A stretch of DNA of 24,586 bases from Haplomitrium mnioides (lineage: Eukaryota > Marchantiophyta > Haplomitriopsida > Calobryales), in NCBI GenBank assembly GCA_049999725.1, contig JBNGIS010017820.1, positions 1-24,586 on the forward strand, in the 5' to 3' direction. Position 1 is the first letter of the stretch, and the number at the start of each line of letters is the position of its first letter. Shown here one piece after another: positions 9,269-18,300 of this stretch. The notes under the pieces were generated by a model, which saw nothing but the letters and a program-made list of their open reading frames with translations, was not told the origin of the DNA and made no database searches. The position numbers and the translations under genes were made by a program.

Positions 9269-9271
<3 letters not shown>
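9117..9271 (-). pseudogene. Chimeric scrap: DNMT C-terminus joined to integrase start
   Basis: On the minus strand, methyltransferase motif IX/X sequence (GFSTCTT, then MLGQAMDLYGVTWIV, matching 16572-16690 of element C) runs directly into WAQILRVWIDER (9117-9160), which matches the region between RNase H and integrase of C (about 14496-14540), and then into integrase C-terminal sequence. Relative to C about 2 kb (RT and RNase H) and 0.7 kb (integrase core) are missing at the two joints. It is a deletion scar, not a functional fusion. Confidence 0.75.

Positions 9272-9319
<48 letters not shown>
9272..9319. repeat. (CT)n microsatellite beside the gap
   Basis: An uninterrupted CT tract of about 48 bases running into the N gap, so its true length is unknown. 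In element C and in the second copy right of the gap the same place is only CTCTCTCTC, the codons for ERER in methyltransferase motif IX. The tract has therefore expanded from coding sequence. Confidence 0.9.
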
Positions 9320-9419
9320 NNNNNNNNNNNNNNNNNNNNNNNNNNNNNNNNNNNNNNNNNNNNNNNNNNNNNNNNNNNNNNNNNNNNNNNNNNNNNNNNN
9401 NNNNNNNNNNNNNNNNNNN
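9320..9419. other. Assembly gap, 100 N
   Basis: Exactly 100 N, the usual placeholder for a gap of unknown size. The same methyltransferase segment is present on both sides, clearly diverged, so at least one rearrangement or an unassembled element may be hidden here. Confidence 0.98.
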
Positions 9420-10294
9420 TGCTCAGCTACCCCCAAACTCACAATCCATGTAAGGCAATTCAAATCTATGGTTTGTCTCAGCACATGGCGTTACTCAATC
9501 TGGGCGACAGATGCAATAGCAGTGGTACCAATGGAGAACCCCATTGTCCTCTCTCTCTCATCGCCATTGGGTTCCACCAGCTTCTACAAGGTTGCATCCC
9601 AAATAAGACTAGGGCTTTTTGCTCGAAATACATAAAATGCAAGATGACTCACCAATACATCAATCGGCCCCACTCTAGCTAAGTGGTCTGCCTCCAACAA
9701 TAAAATATCGACCGGCAATGCATGTAGATAACCTCGCAGTGCACTAACTGAAAGCAATCATGGAAATTTCTCAACCATTAGCGCCACATTCCTCAATGAG
9801 ATTATGCAAGCAATCTCACCCTTCTCCACATACAAATACCGCTGAACTGGAATCCATACTTGGAGCACAGCAGCTAACCATGTACTTATGCCTCCAAACA
9901 GCTCCAACAAACAAATACCATCAACATGATACTGCCATGAAATTGGCATAGCATCTAATGGTGAAAGATCTATAGATCCAAGTGTGACAAAACCATCCAA
10001 TGCAAGACCTGGTGCAAATGAATCCTGCTAAACATCCTCAACCAACTTGAATGCATGTACGTGCCACAACCTCTCCTTACTTCTACTCACAGGAATCACC
10101 TCACTTGACAATGATGATGTTGGCCTTGCAACCTCTGAATGCGCCTCCTCAATAGAAGGAATATTGCCTGCATGTGCATTCCTATCTAGCAAGTTAGAGT
10201 AGTCGATGATAGCCCCAAAAGATGTTGATAACGCCAAAGGCTGTGAAAGTGGACCCCCAACTAGTCCACTGAATCTGACATGCAACCTGCTCAA
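9420..10294 (-). pseudogene. DNA cytosine-5 methyltransferase domain, older copy, core deleted
   Basis: Minus strand. The linker after protease (YSNLLDRNAHAGNIPSIEEA) leads in one frame to PISWQYHVDG and motif I, LLELFGGIS (about 9915-9941), then YLYVEKGEI (motif II). Near 9653 the sequence jumps by about 460 bp relative to element C, losing motif IV with the catalytic Cys, motif VI (ENV) and motif VIII. It resumes at SHPASYAFRA-like sequence and ends with motif IX/X (ERER..GFSTGTT, IDLNCLTWIVSLG). It shows that the methyltransferase also occupies the slot after protease in the older element. Not functional. Confidence 0.85.
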
Positions 10295-10795
10295 TCATGC
10301 CTCTCTAGATTGCCATCCAAGCCGATAGGACACTAACTCGTCCCAAAAATCAATAGTGAACCCCATAGGATAAAACACTGTACACCCCACCAAAACATCA
10401 TAAGACTCAGACTTGGTAAGTATGGCCCAAGCTCTCATATATGAGCTATCAGTGGGATGATTAGCTTGCACTTTGAGCTCTATCTCTCCACGTGTAATGT
10501 ACTACGTGGGTGAAAGTCCTCCCAATGAAGTCTAGATTGGAAAAAGGCAAATCTCCACATCTTTGGGCCTCAATCCCAATCCTTGCACAGCTGACTTGCC
10601 TAACATCAATGAATGTGCACATGTGTCCAACAACACTCTAGCTGGCCTATACACCACATTTGAAGGACCAGCAAGCCGGAAGATACCACTCCAATTATCG
10701 ATGGACACCACACTGGGTCTAAATCTTGTCCTCTCAAATGTTGGTCAGGCTCATAACTCCATCAATCATGTTGCAATAGCATGCCATGTCTTATC
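10295..10795 (-). pseudogene. Aspartic protease region, older copy
   Basis: Minus strand, parallel to 17880-18400 of element C. The active-site stretch is VLLDTCAHSLMLG with the Asp codon at 10625-10627; the usual DTG is DTC here, probably inactivating. Further matches: ITRGEIELKVQA, SYDVLVGCTV and GFTIDFWDE. Several stops interrupt it. It ends abruptly at 10795, where element C is inserted; the preceding gag sequence continues at 23533. Confidence 0.85.
10792..10795. repeat. Target-site duplication of element C, left copy
   Basis: TATC directly before TGTCGTGCGC at 10796, repeated directly after ...TTGTGACA at 23533-23536. Aligning both flanks to the uninterrupted homologous site in element C (18397-18400, CACC) shows the two flanks meet there with the four bases duplicated. 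A 4-bp duplication is typical of Ty3/gypsy integrases. Confidence 0.85.
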
Positions 10796-11193
10796 TGTCG
10801 TGCGCATACACATCGCTTACACAACTATATTTTCCACACACATTCCATGACATCTACTGACATACAAGAGAGAATGACATGCAATTGAGTCTCATATGCA
10901 TACAATGCATGAGACCCCACAATACTTTTCTTTGAGTGATACCTTCTCGAAGAAATTCTCAAAAGTATGTGTTGATCTTCCGATATCAGAACTAGCGCAC
11001 CTTTGCTCACAAGGAATCCATGCTTCTCCAAGAACTGCAATACCACATCTCTCCTCTTGGTTCATACAATCAGTAAAATGTGGCATCGAAAGATAACCTG
11101 TCGATGAGAGTACATGGCCTTACATACTAAGGCACAAAAAGACAAAAAACCTAAAATGTCTAACAATAGAAAACTACATGGAATGTTGTGACA
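10796..11193 (-). repeat. 3' LTR of element C (398 bp)
   Basis: On the minus strand it starts TGTCACAACATTCCATG and ends GCGCACGACA, bounded by TG...CA with TGTC/GACA inverted tips. Its first 270 bp match the outer end of the element at 23262-23532; its last 126 bp (10796-10921) match 8525-8652 and 11196-11321. The LTR length is inferred from these matches; the 5' LTR has lost the 126-bp part, so a full LTR pair cannot be compared. Confidence 0.7.
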
Positions 11194-11195
11194 GC

Positions 11196-11321
11196 TGTCG
11201 TGTGCATATACATCGGTTACACAACTACATCGTCCACACACATTCCATGACATCTACTGACATACAACAGAGAAAGACACGCAATTGAGTCTCATATACA
11301 TACAATGTATGAGACCTTACA
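11196..11321 (-). repeat. 126-bp terminal unit, copy 3
   Basis: On the minus strand TGTAAGGTCTCATAC ... TGCACACGACA, matching the last 126 bp of the 3' LTR. Two bases (GC) separate its end from the start TGTCACAAC of the 3' LTR, forming the palindrome GACAGCTGTC. It could be the end of another LTR in a tandem arrangement or a separate short insertion. Confidence 0.7.
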
Positions 11322-13188
11322 ATCGCCTCCCTAGCTGGTGGTCAAGTCCCCCAACACTAGCTAACCATCTATCTCTTAGAAAATTGATATACACCTACTG
11401 ATACAAAGACTAGGAGGCCGGGTGCAAAAGAGTGTCGTAGCACAGCAACAGCACTCCAACCCCAAAAACAACAACCAAGGATCGAACCACGCAAGATCTA
11501 TATAGAAATCTGCTCTTAATCCACTTTTACCAACTTTCCAGGTTCTTTAAAGAGTTCTGAAACTGCACTCTATCAGTTTAGAAATGGACCTCTCTCCACT
11601 CTATAGGACTGACAACCTTCTCCACAAAACCAAACACAAAAACTACTACTACTATAATAATAATAGAACAAAAGCCAAGAATTACTCAAATTGTATGACT
11701 GACACTTCTAGGATAAGAAAGCTGCTGTACAGGCTGATTTTAAACAGAAGCTGAATCAGAGAAATTCACAAGCAACCAGTTCCCCAACTTGCTAGGAACT
11801 CTCAAACCAACACTCTAGTGCCTACCTTCATTACAACATCTCACTTCCCTCAAACTAGATACTCAAGCCACTCCAACCCAATATATCCCAGAGCTTGATG
11901 CTGAGAACTCAGCTATGGAACGACCCTCCTGATCTCACATCCAACTGCTGTTCCTCCAACCACCCACTACTCTGTTTATTTGTTGAAATGCCCACCTATT
12001 CCATAGGCACACACAATCCCGAGCACTCCTTGCTCTACTGCAACCCACCAACCAGTATCCACTGACTGATTGACCATAGCAGGTTCTCTCCTTAAAAATC
12101 TAACAATCACAGAACAGAACAGAACTTAAAGCAGAATTGATTTTGCCACTAAACCTCCCACAGATTTACAACCTGGAACTCAGAACACAAGCCCACCAGC
12201 AGGACACACTCAGGCACCTCCTGACATGCACTCCTCTAATGCTACCTGACTGCTTCTTCAATTGCCAACCTGCAAAGCATTCACCAATCAACTCTAACTC
12301 CCAATCCTTATTCCTTCCTCAAACTGCTCCTCATGAATCTGCAATCAACAACTTGAGCAGGGGACCTCACAGACATGAATTCTCTGTATATTTCTTGAAG
12401 CACACATGTACAATGAGACTAACCAGCAAAACAGGAACTCGCCAACAGGCTTGTACCCCCTGTCCTGCTCAACTGACAATAACAGTCATACTAATTCCAA
12501 TTCAAACTAACTTGCTTCCCTACACGCTAACTTCTTTACACTAAGCTTAAGATCCGATTGATTCCCACTTTATTCACTTCCTTTCCACACATCTCCGCAT
12601 CGGCCTATCGCGCACGACCATTCTTCCCTTCGATTCCTTCCGTAATACAATTCTTCCTTTTGCAGCTCATCACTTCGCATCAGGATCGTTTCTACACCAG
12701 GTACTCAGGCAAATCTATCCGCAGCATTGCCTCAATTCTTCATAAACACCTTCATTCGCCATCCGAAGACTCCGTGCCAACGAACCTTCCTCTTAACCAA
12801 TCCGTTGATCATTCCTTCTCAAGAATTCGCTTCGCAGATTTTATTCCTTAAATTTTACGACATTCGATTCCTTCAGAAGCCTTCAACACTAATCAATCTT
12901 ACCTTTCATTCGTATAGCTTCCATTCGTATCGGATCATTACCAATCATCTCCTTCTTCGCACAGCAAACGATCATCCTTTAATTCCGATTAATTCCTCTT
13001 ATCCTTACATCTTACAATTCCACACTCGTTAATCCAAAACTTAAAGCTTTACCATTTCCTTCTTACTCCACTGCTCAGAAGAGAACTTATTCGAGCTACT
13101 TCTGATTCTCTATCAGCAACCGTGCTCCCACAAAGAGCCCCATCGTTCGCCTCCTATAATCTATACCAACCTTAGAGCTCAATGGAAA
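11322..13188 (-). other. Non-coding 3' region of element C
   Basis: About 1.9 kb between the PHD-finger stop and the terminal repeats. The plus strand is rich in A, C and T (pyrimidine-biased blocks), which leaves open frames such as 12137-12544 without any recognisable motif. A short trinucleotide run (ACT/ATA repeats) is at about 11642-11665. No polypurine tract could be fixed with confidence. It may be a long 3' untranslated region or the remains of an older insertion. Confidence 0.55.
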
Positions 13189-14470
13189 CTAGTTGTTCAA
13201 TGAACAGTAAGGGCAGAACCATGATCCGTCAGGAATAGTAACTAACAGAGGCGTCAAACAAGACATATGCCATCCTCTAGAACATCTGTCACAAATCAAC
13301 ATAGTGGCAGCTCCATTAGAAGAACCACACAACATACACTTCAAACCTACAGAAACTTGTGCCACTCTGGGATCCATAGTGCCATCAATGTTTGGAAGGT
13401 GACAAGGTGCACGATTGCGCACATGATCCTTCCAAACCATGCCATCACGTCCCTCCAGCTACAAAACTCCCGAAGGCAGTACCTCACGTACTCGCAGAAT
13501 CTGTCGCCCAGTAGTGACATCAAGTGTTGTAGGTGCTGTCTGCTACAAATAAACAAAATCACCAGGATGAAACCTCCGAATCCTAGTGCGATATCCACCT
13601 CTACGTATGGTAGCATATCGTAAAGCATCACGATGTTGAGCGATGGCAAGGTTGTCGAATGCCATGGGCATGACTTTCTCAAACACCCGGGCCCTATCTA
13701 AACACACTTGCACCCAAACATCTGGATCATCCAAATCCACAACCATGGTAACATCACGTCAAATAGAGGAGGGTAAATCAGGTTCCCTCCCATATAACAA
13801 GAAATATGGTGAAAAAGATGCCAAGTATGCCTGCTTAGTGAATCTGTAACCCATCGCAAGCCACTGTAACTAGAGATCCCAATCCCATGGTGACCAACTT
13901 GCAAGCCATACTTGCGCAATGCTCTTTTCACCGTATGAACCACTCGCTCAGCCAACCCATCCACCTCAGGATGATCCCTAGATGTAGTACGGTATTCAAT
14001 GAGAGCTTGCTCACACAAAACTTCAAACTCACCTCGAAATTCTGTACCATGATCTTTCAACACTTCGACAAGTGCTCCAAAATGACTGAGAACTCGGTCT
14101 AAGAAAGTGACAGCCACTCCTCCACTGGTCTTGTCTGACAAGGCTACCAACTCAATCCACTTGGAGAAATGCTCCACCATTAACAACACATATCAATTGT
14201 GCCGCTAGGTCAAAGGCAAGGGACTTACAAAATCCAAACTCCAACGATATCCCAAACTCATGATCGGTAGTGGCTGCAATTGAGGAGTGGGACCATTAAA
14301 CGATGCTTGAGCTAGATCACACACCACACACTTGGCTACCCACTGTTGCACATCAGTGTTCATGCCCCTCCACCAATACTGTGTCTGCAATAAACTATAG
14401 GTGTGCTTCACTCCAAAATGTCCCAACTCCTCATGGGCATGACGCACCAGTGCAAGACGCTACATCGGCT
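13189..14470 (-). pseudogene. Integrase of element C with C-terminal PHD finger
   Basis: Zinc-binding part: H-x4-H in HEELGHFG (first His codon about 14433-14435) and CVVC, with 29 residues between. Core: Asp in RWSLDFVSP (14232-14234), Asp in VLKDHGTEF (14052-14054) and Glu in DGLAERVV (13947-13949), 34 residues apart. A 1-base loss near 13886 shifts the frame; the true frame goes on to DVWVQVCLDRARVFEKV, RRFHPGDFVYL, RVREVLPSGVL and MVWKDHVRNRAPCHLP, and ends in a PHD finger (13204-13338) and stop at 13189-13191. Stops near 14448, 14199, 13790, 13540 and 13458 mostly fall where Gln or Arg is expected. A chromodomain is absent. Confidence 0.9.
13204..13338 (-). other. PHD zinc finger fused to integrase
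   Basis: All eight zinc ligands are present in the C4HC3 pattern: C-x2-C-x11-C-x2-C-x4-H-x2-C-x14-C-x2-C. Key blocks are CMLCGSS, LICDRCSRGWHMSCLTP and SWFCPYC, including the conserved Trp two residues before the last Cys pair. PHD fingers read the histone H3 tail, often the K4 state. Here it lies at the very C-terminus of the integrase frame, the place of the chromodomain in chromoviruses, so a role in choosing insertion sites is inferred. Which histone state it would bind cannot be told. Confidence 0.92.
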
Positions 14471-14577
14471 TAGGCACAACACGTACCTTTCCATCCGTCC
14501 AGACGCGCAAAATCTGAGCCTCTTCCCATCGAAACCTCTTGGCTTACTGTTGGACTCTATCTCTCTCCTTTGCATCA

Positions 14578-15503
14578 AGCTATCCACTCAGAAAACATGT
14601 GTGTAGATACTCTAGCACATGTCTATCATTGTGAATATCCTGATCCAAGTTAGAATCCTCAACTCTATCACATGTTGAGGTCTCAACAACCACTTTATTA
14701 GCAAGGTTAGCTACCAATCCACTCCAAACTAGCATCCAAGAAAGAAAGGCAGATGTATGCCAACCCGGCACCATCTCCTTATCAGACTCCTCATGGCAAC
14801 GCGCACCAGTCTCATCATGCTGGCTTGTGGATGGATTGCGGCTCAATCTATCTGCATCCAAGTTGGTCGTTCCAGGCCTATGAACCACCTGGAAGTCGTA
14901 CTTCTGCAACAACAATGCCCACATAGCAAGCTTGCTTGTGAGTTTATCAGATTCCATCAACCATTTGAGGGGTTGATGATCTGTAACCAAAGTGAAGAGA
15001 GTGCCAAACAAGTAACAACAAAAGTGTGCAACAGCCCACACTGCTGCCAAACACTCTCCCTCATAGGAACTATACTTAGCCTCGACTAAATTATTTGATC
15101 TGCTTGCACAGGCTATCACAAACTCTTCTCCCTTCTCATTCTTCTGGGTTAGCACCGCTCCCAGCCTTGCACTACTCCAATCTGTATGAAGTTGAAATGG
15201 TCTCCCTGCAAGAGGTCGCCTCAAAATAGGTGCAGAAGTCAATCTACCTTTCAACTCCTGAAAGGCTCTCTCTTGATCTTCACCCCAAATCCATTCTTGA
15301 TCCAGCTTGGTGAGCATGGTGAAGGGTTTGGCGATTTGGCTGAAACCTTTCACATATCTTTTGTAGTAACTAGCCAATCCCAAAAATGCACGGACTTTAC
15401 TCACATTAGTGAGTTGTGGAATCTCAACAATGGCACTCACCTTAGTTTGCTGCACACCCAATCCTCCTAGATATATAGTGTGTCCCAAATACTCAATCTG
15501 GTC
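14578..15503 (-). pseudogene. RT connection and RNase H of element C
   Basis: Continues the RT frame after the TAA at about 15501-15503. IEYLGHTI, AFLGLASYYKRYVKGFS and WGEDQERAFQELK form the RT tail. RNase H spans about 14832-15191 with all four acidic residues: Asp in LHTDWSSA, Glu in YEGECLAAVW, Asp in LVTDHQPLKW, Asp in LDADRLSR. This domain looks complete. A spacer follows to TAG at about 14577-14579. Its place between RT and integrase is the Ty3/gypsy order. Confidence 0.93.
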
Positions 15504-16259
15504 TTAGAAAAATTTGCACTTGCATGGATGCAGCTTCAACCCGTGGTACCTAAGCGTGTCGAACACTACCTGCAGATGCCTTCGATGCTCGTTCACATGT
15601 GTTGAATAAACCAGAATATCATCAATATAACACTTGACAAAGTCCAAACCTGCAAGAACTTTGTCCATCACCCTCTGGAATTCAGCTGGAGCGTTCTTCA
15701 ACCCAAATGGTAAGAACAACCACTGATATAGCCGATCCTTGGCATGTGCATCAATACCCCAAAACGTTGTTTTTGTCTTGTCCTCTTGCCTCAATGGCTG
15801 CTGATGGTACTCTGCCCTCAAATCCAATGAGCTAAAGATCTTAGCATGCCCAACTGCATCAAAGATCTCCTCAAGTGTAGGCATAGCATACTTGTCAGAC
15901 TTGGTCTGTCGATTGATAGGACGATAATCACCACAAATCCTCATGTCGGTGTAGTTATCATGCACATCCTTCTTGACCAGCATCACTGTGGCAGATGCAT
16001 ATTCTCCAAATGACATGTCCACCAAGCCAGCCTCCAACAAATCTTGTGTCCTGGTCTGAATTAACCCTCTCTCCACCACACTATAATGGTATGGACGTCC
16101 AAAAATAGGCGCATCACTAGCCAACTCAATACGGATGCCTGGTCCTCTCAAGGTCCCCAGATCCTTCATGCTCAAAGCAAAACAATGTGAATAACCATGC
16201 AATAATTGATGTACCTCTGCACTTTGACCTCTTGTTAACTGCGGTCCAACTAGTGGCAC
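15504..16259 (-). pseudogene. Reverse transcriptase of element C
   Basis: Starts just after the TAG at 16260-16262 and lies in the same frame as the methyltransferase upstream, so both were parts of one polyprotein. Blocks: HCFALSMKDLG, PYHYSVVERGLI, ATVMLVKKD, MRICGDYRPIN, FSSLDLRAEYHQ (first Asp), LPFGLKNAPAEFQRVMD and CYIDDILVYS (two Asp codons at 15618-15623). Catalytic aspartates are intact. It is clearly different from the chromovirus RT at 1502-2353, with an insertion-like AHAKDRLYQW stretch before the LPFG block. The single TAA at its end sits where Gln is expected. Confidence 0.94.
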
Positions 16260-17840
16260 CTATTTTTCCATAAGAGTTAAGTGATCTTCTTGCTTCACAT
16301 CTGGCTTTGCTGAAACCTGACTAGCTGAAATGTCATGTGGTGGAGTCAGACCTGAATCATGAGCCGCTGAACTATCACTCCCTTGGGCTGAAATTTGATC
16401 GTCAGAAAAATGACTTCCTGCAACTTCAGATGTGTGGATCAACCCTAATATGGCCTCTGTGGTGCCTGATACTACGCCTCCAACAATAGTCTTGACTGTC
16501 CCAAAAGGCTGCATGCTAACTACTGGCGAGTTGGTCATCCGAAAAGATCGCATCCAACGCTGCTCAACTACCCCTAAACTCACAATCCATGTAAGACCAT
16601 TCAAATCCATGGCTTGCTCTAGCACATGGCGTCGCTCTATCTCGACGATAGATGCAACAGCAGTGGTACTAGTGGAGAACCCCACTGCCCTCTCTCTCTC
16701 ATTGGCATTGGGTTCCACTAGCTTTTGCAAGGTAGCATCCCAAATAAGACCAGGGCCTCCCGCTCGAAATGCATAAGACGCAGGATGACTCACTAGTGTG
16801 GGCAATGCTCCACGAGGTTGACCTACCACGTTGATTAACGCCAATGGTAGGTGGTCAACATAAAGTACCCTTTGAGTGTGACGTCCCACATCCAAAATAT
16901 CATCCACAATGGCGTTTGGTAATCTCGTAATCTTGTTATAAGCTCTCTTTAGCACTTCAGTAGGCAACATGTAAGTCCACCACAATCGTGGCCGGTGTGC
17001 TCATGACCCTGTTTGTACGGAATCCAACAATATGACATGTCCAATCCAAGAACGCACCTGATAAACACTCTCCACAAGGCCCTCGCAACTATTGCCCAAT
17101 ATAGGCACATTCTCCAAGATATACGTAGGAAGTGGTACCTGATTGAGTTGGAGATGGCGTAGAATCTTCAGCATCTCCCAAAACAATTTTGAGTGAGGGT
17201 CTTGCAACCCTTGGCCCAAACCAGCCCTCGATTGCCCCTAACATGACCATCCTGCAATCAATAAATCAACAAGCTCCACTCTAGCGAGGTGGTCTGCCCC
17301 CAACAATAAAATATCGGTCGACAATGCATGCAGATAACCTCGCACTGCACTAACTGAAAGCAATTGTGGAAATCGCTCAACCATCAATGCCACATGCCTC
17401 AAGGAGATTTTGCGAGCGATCTCACCTTTCTCCACATACAAATACTGCCGAACTGGAATCCATGCTTCGAGCATAGCAGCTAACTCTGTACTAATGCCTC
17501 CAAACAAATCCAACAAGAAAATACCATCAGCAGTATACTGCCATGAAATCGGCATAGTATCTAATAGTGAAAGATTTACAGGTCCAAGTGTGACAGAACC
17601 ATCTAGTATAGGACTTGGCGCAAATGCATCTTGCTAAGCATCCTCAACCAACTTGGATGCATGTACTTGCCACAACCTCTCCTTACTTCCACTTACAAGA
17701 ATCACCTCACCTAATGATGATGATATTGGCCTCGCAACCTCTGAATATGCCTCCTCAATAAAAGAAATGTCGGCTGCATATGCATTCCCTTCTAGTAAGT
17801 CAGAGTAGTCGGTGATAACCCCAGAAATGCTGATAATGCC
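16260..17840 (-). pseudogene. Cytosine-5 DNA methyltransferase domain inside element C
   Basis: Transfers a methyl group from S-adenosylmethionine to cytosine C5. Motifs appear in the normal, non-permuted order: I, LLDLFGGIS (17490-17516; SAM binding); II, YVEKGEIA; IV, DLLIAGWSC with the catalytic Cys codon at 17241-17243, then TAG where PCQ would have Gln and Ser where it has Pro; VI, YILENVPIL with ENV at 17106-17114; VIII, QTGS-stop-AHRPRLWW around 16985-17010; IX, ERERAVGFS (16677-16700); X-like, RRHVLEQAMDLNGLTWIV (16581-16634). Length, about 325 codons, fits a catalytic domain alone. The order differs from plant DRM enzymes, which are permuted, and the gap between VIII and IX is small, unlike CMT/MET1. 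A linker of about 110 codons joins it to RT. Stops near 17633, 17238 and 17001 fit C-to-T changes. Confidence 0.9.
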
Positions 17841-17879
17841 ATAGGTTGTGAAATTGGACCCTCAACTGGTCCATTGAAT

Positions 17880-18300
17880 CCGACAGGCAACCTACTCAAT
17901 TGTGCCTCTCCAGATCGCCATCCAGGCTAATAGGACACTGACTCGTCCCAAAAATCAATAGTGAACCATATGCGATATAACACCATACACCCCACCAAAA
18001 CATTATAAGACTCGGCATTGGTAAGTATGGCCTGAGCGCTCACATATGAGCTATCTGTGGGATAATCAGCTTGCACTTTGAGCTCTATCTCTCCACGTGT
18101 AATGTGTTGCATGGGTGAAGGTCCTCCCAATGAAGTCTGAATGAGGAAAGGGCAGATCTCCACATCTACGAGCCTCAATCCCAACCCCTGCACAACTGAC
18201 TTGCCTAACATCAACGGTTGTGCACCTGTATCCAACAACACCGTGGCTGACCTATACACCACATTTGAAGGACCCACAAGTCAGAAGATACCACTTTGAT
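17880..18300 (-). pseudogene. Aspartic protease of element C
   Basis: Active site ATVLLDTGAQPLMLG with Asp-Thr-Gly at 18224-18232. ITRGEIELKVQA, SYNVLVGCMVLY and WFTIDFWDESVSY follow. It is in frame with the last part of gag upstream (18300-18505). A frameshift of 1-2 bases near 17830 separates it from the methyltransferase; the older copy at 10028-10294 runs through the same place without a shift, so the two were one frame. The catalytic triplet is intact here, unlike in the older copy. Confidence 0.88.

Larger units (their letters stand above)
8525..10795 (-). mobile_element. Older DNMT-type Ty3/gypsy element, 3' part (D)
   Basis: Related to element C (10796-23532) and split by it. In transcription order: protease region (10795 to about 10295), linker and N-terminal DNMT (about 10294-9653), C-terminal DNMT (9652-9420), assembly gap, a second C-terminal DNMT copy fused to an integrase fragment (9271-9117), integrase tail (9116-8653) and terminal unit (8652-8525). 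RT, RNase H and the integrase core are not present; they may be deleted or lie in the gap. The 5' continuation is at 23533-24251. Confidence 0.8.

Noticed and set aside
9140-9682. Open frames reading through the gap with serine-leucine repeats
   Set aside because: They consist of the CT repeat and N bases and are shadows of minus-strand methyltransferase sequence.
12137-13032. Overlapping plus-strand open frames of 97-135 codons
   Set aside because: The region is pyrimidine-rich with few stop-forming words; the translations are low in complexity, start at arbitrary places and show no motif. They lie on the antisense strand of the element's 3' region.
13347-13682. Minus-strand frame of 111 codons
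   Set aside because: It is out of register with the integrase tail and PHD finger, which occupy another frame of the same strand with clear motifs.
14757-15470. Plus-strand frames of 94-110 codons
   Set aside because: Antisense of RNase H and RT, whose motifs are unambiguous on the minus strand.
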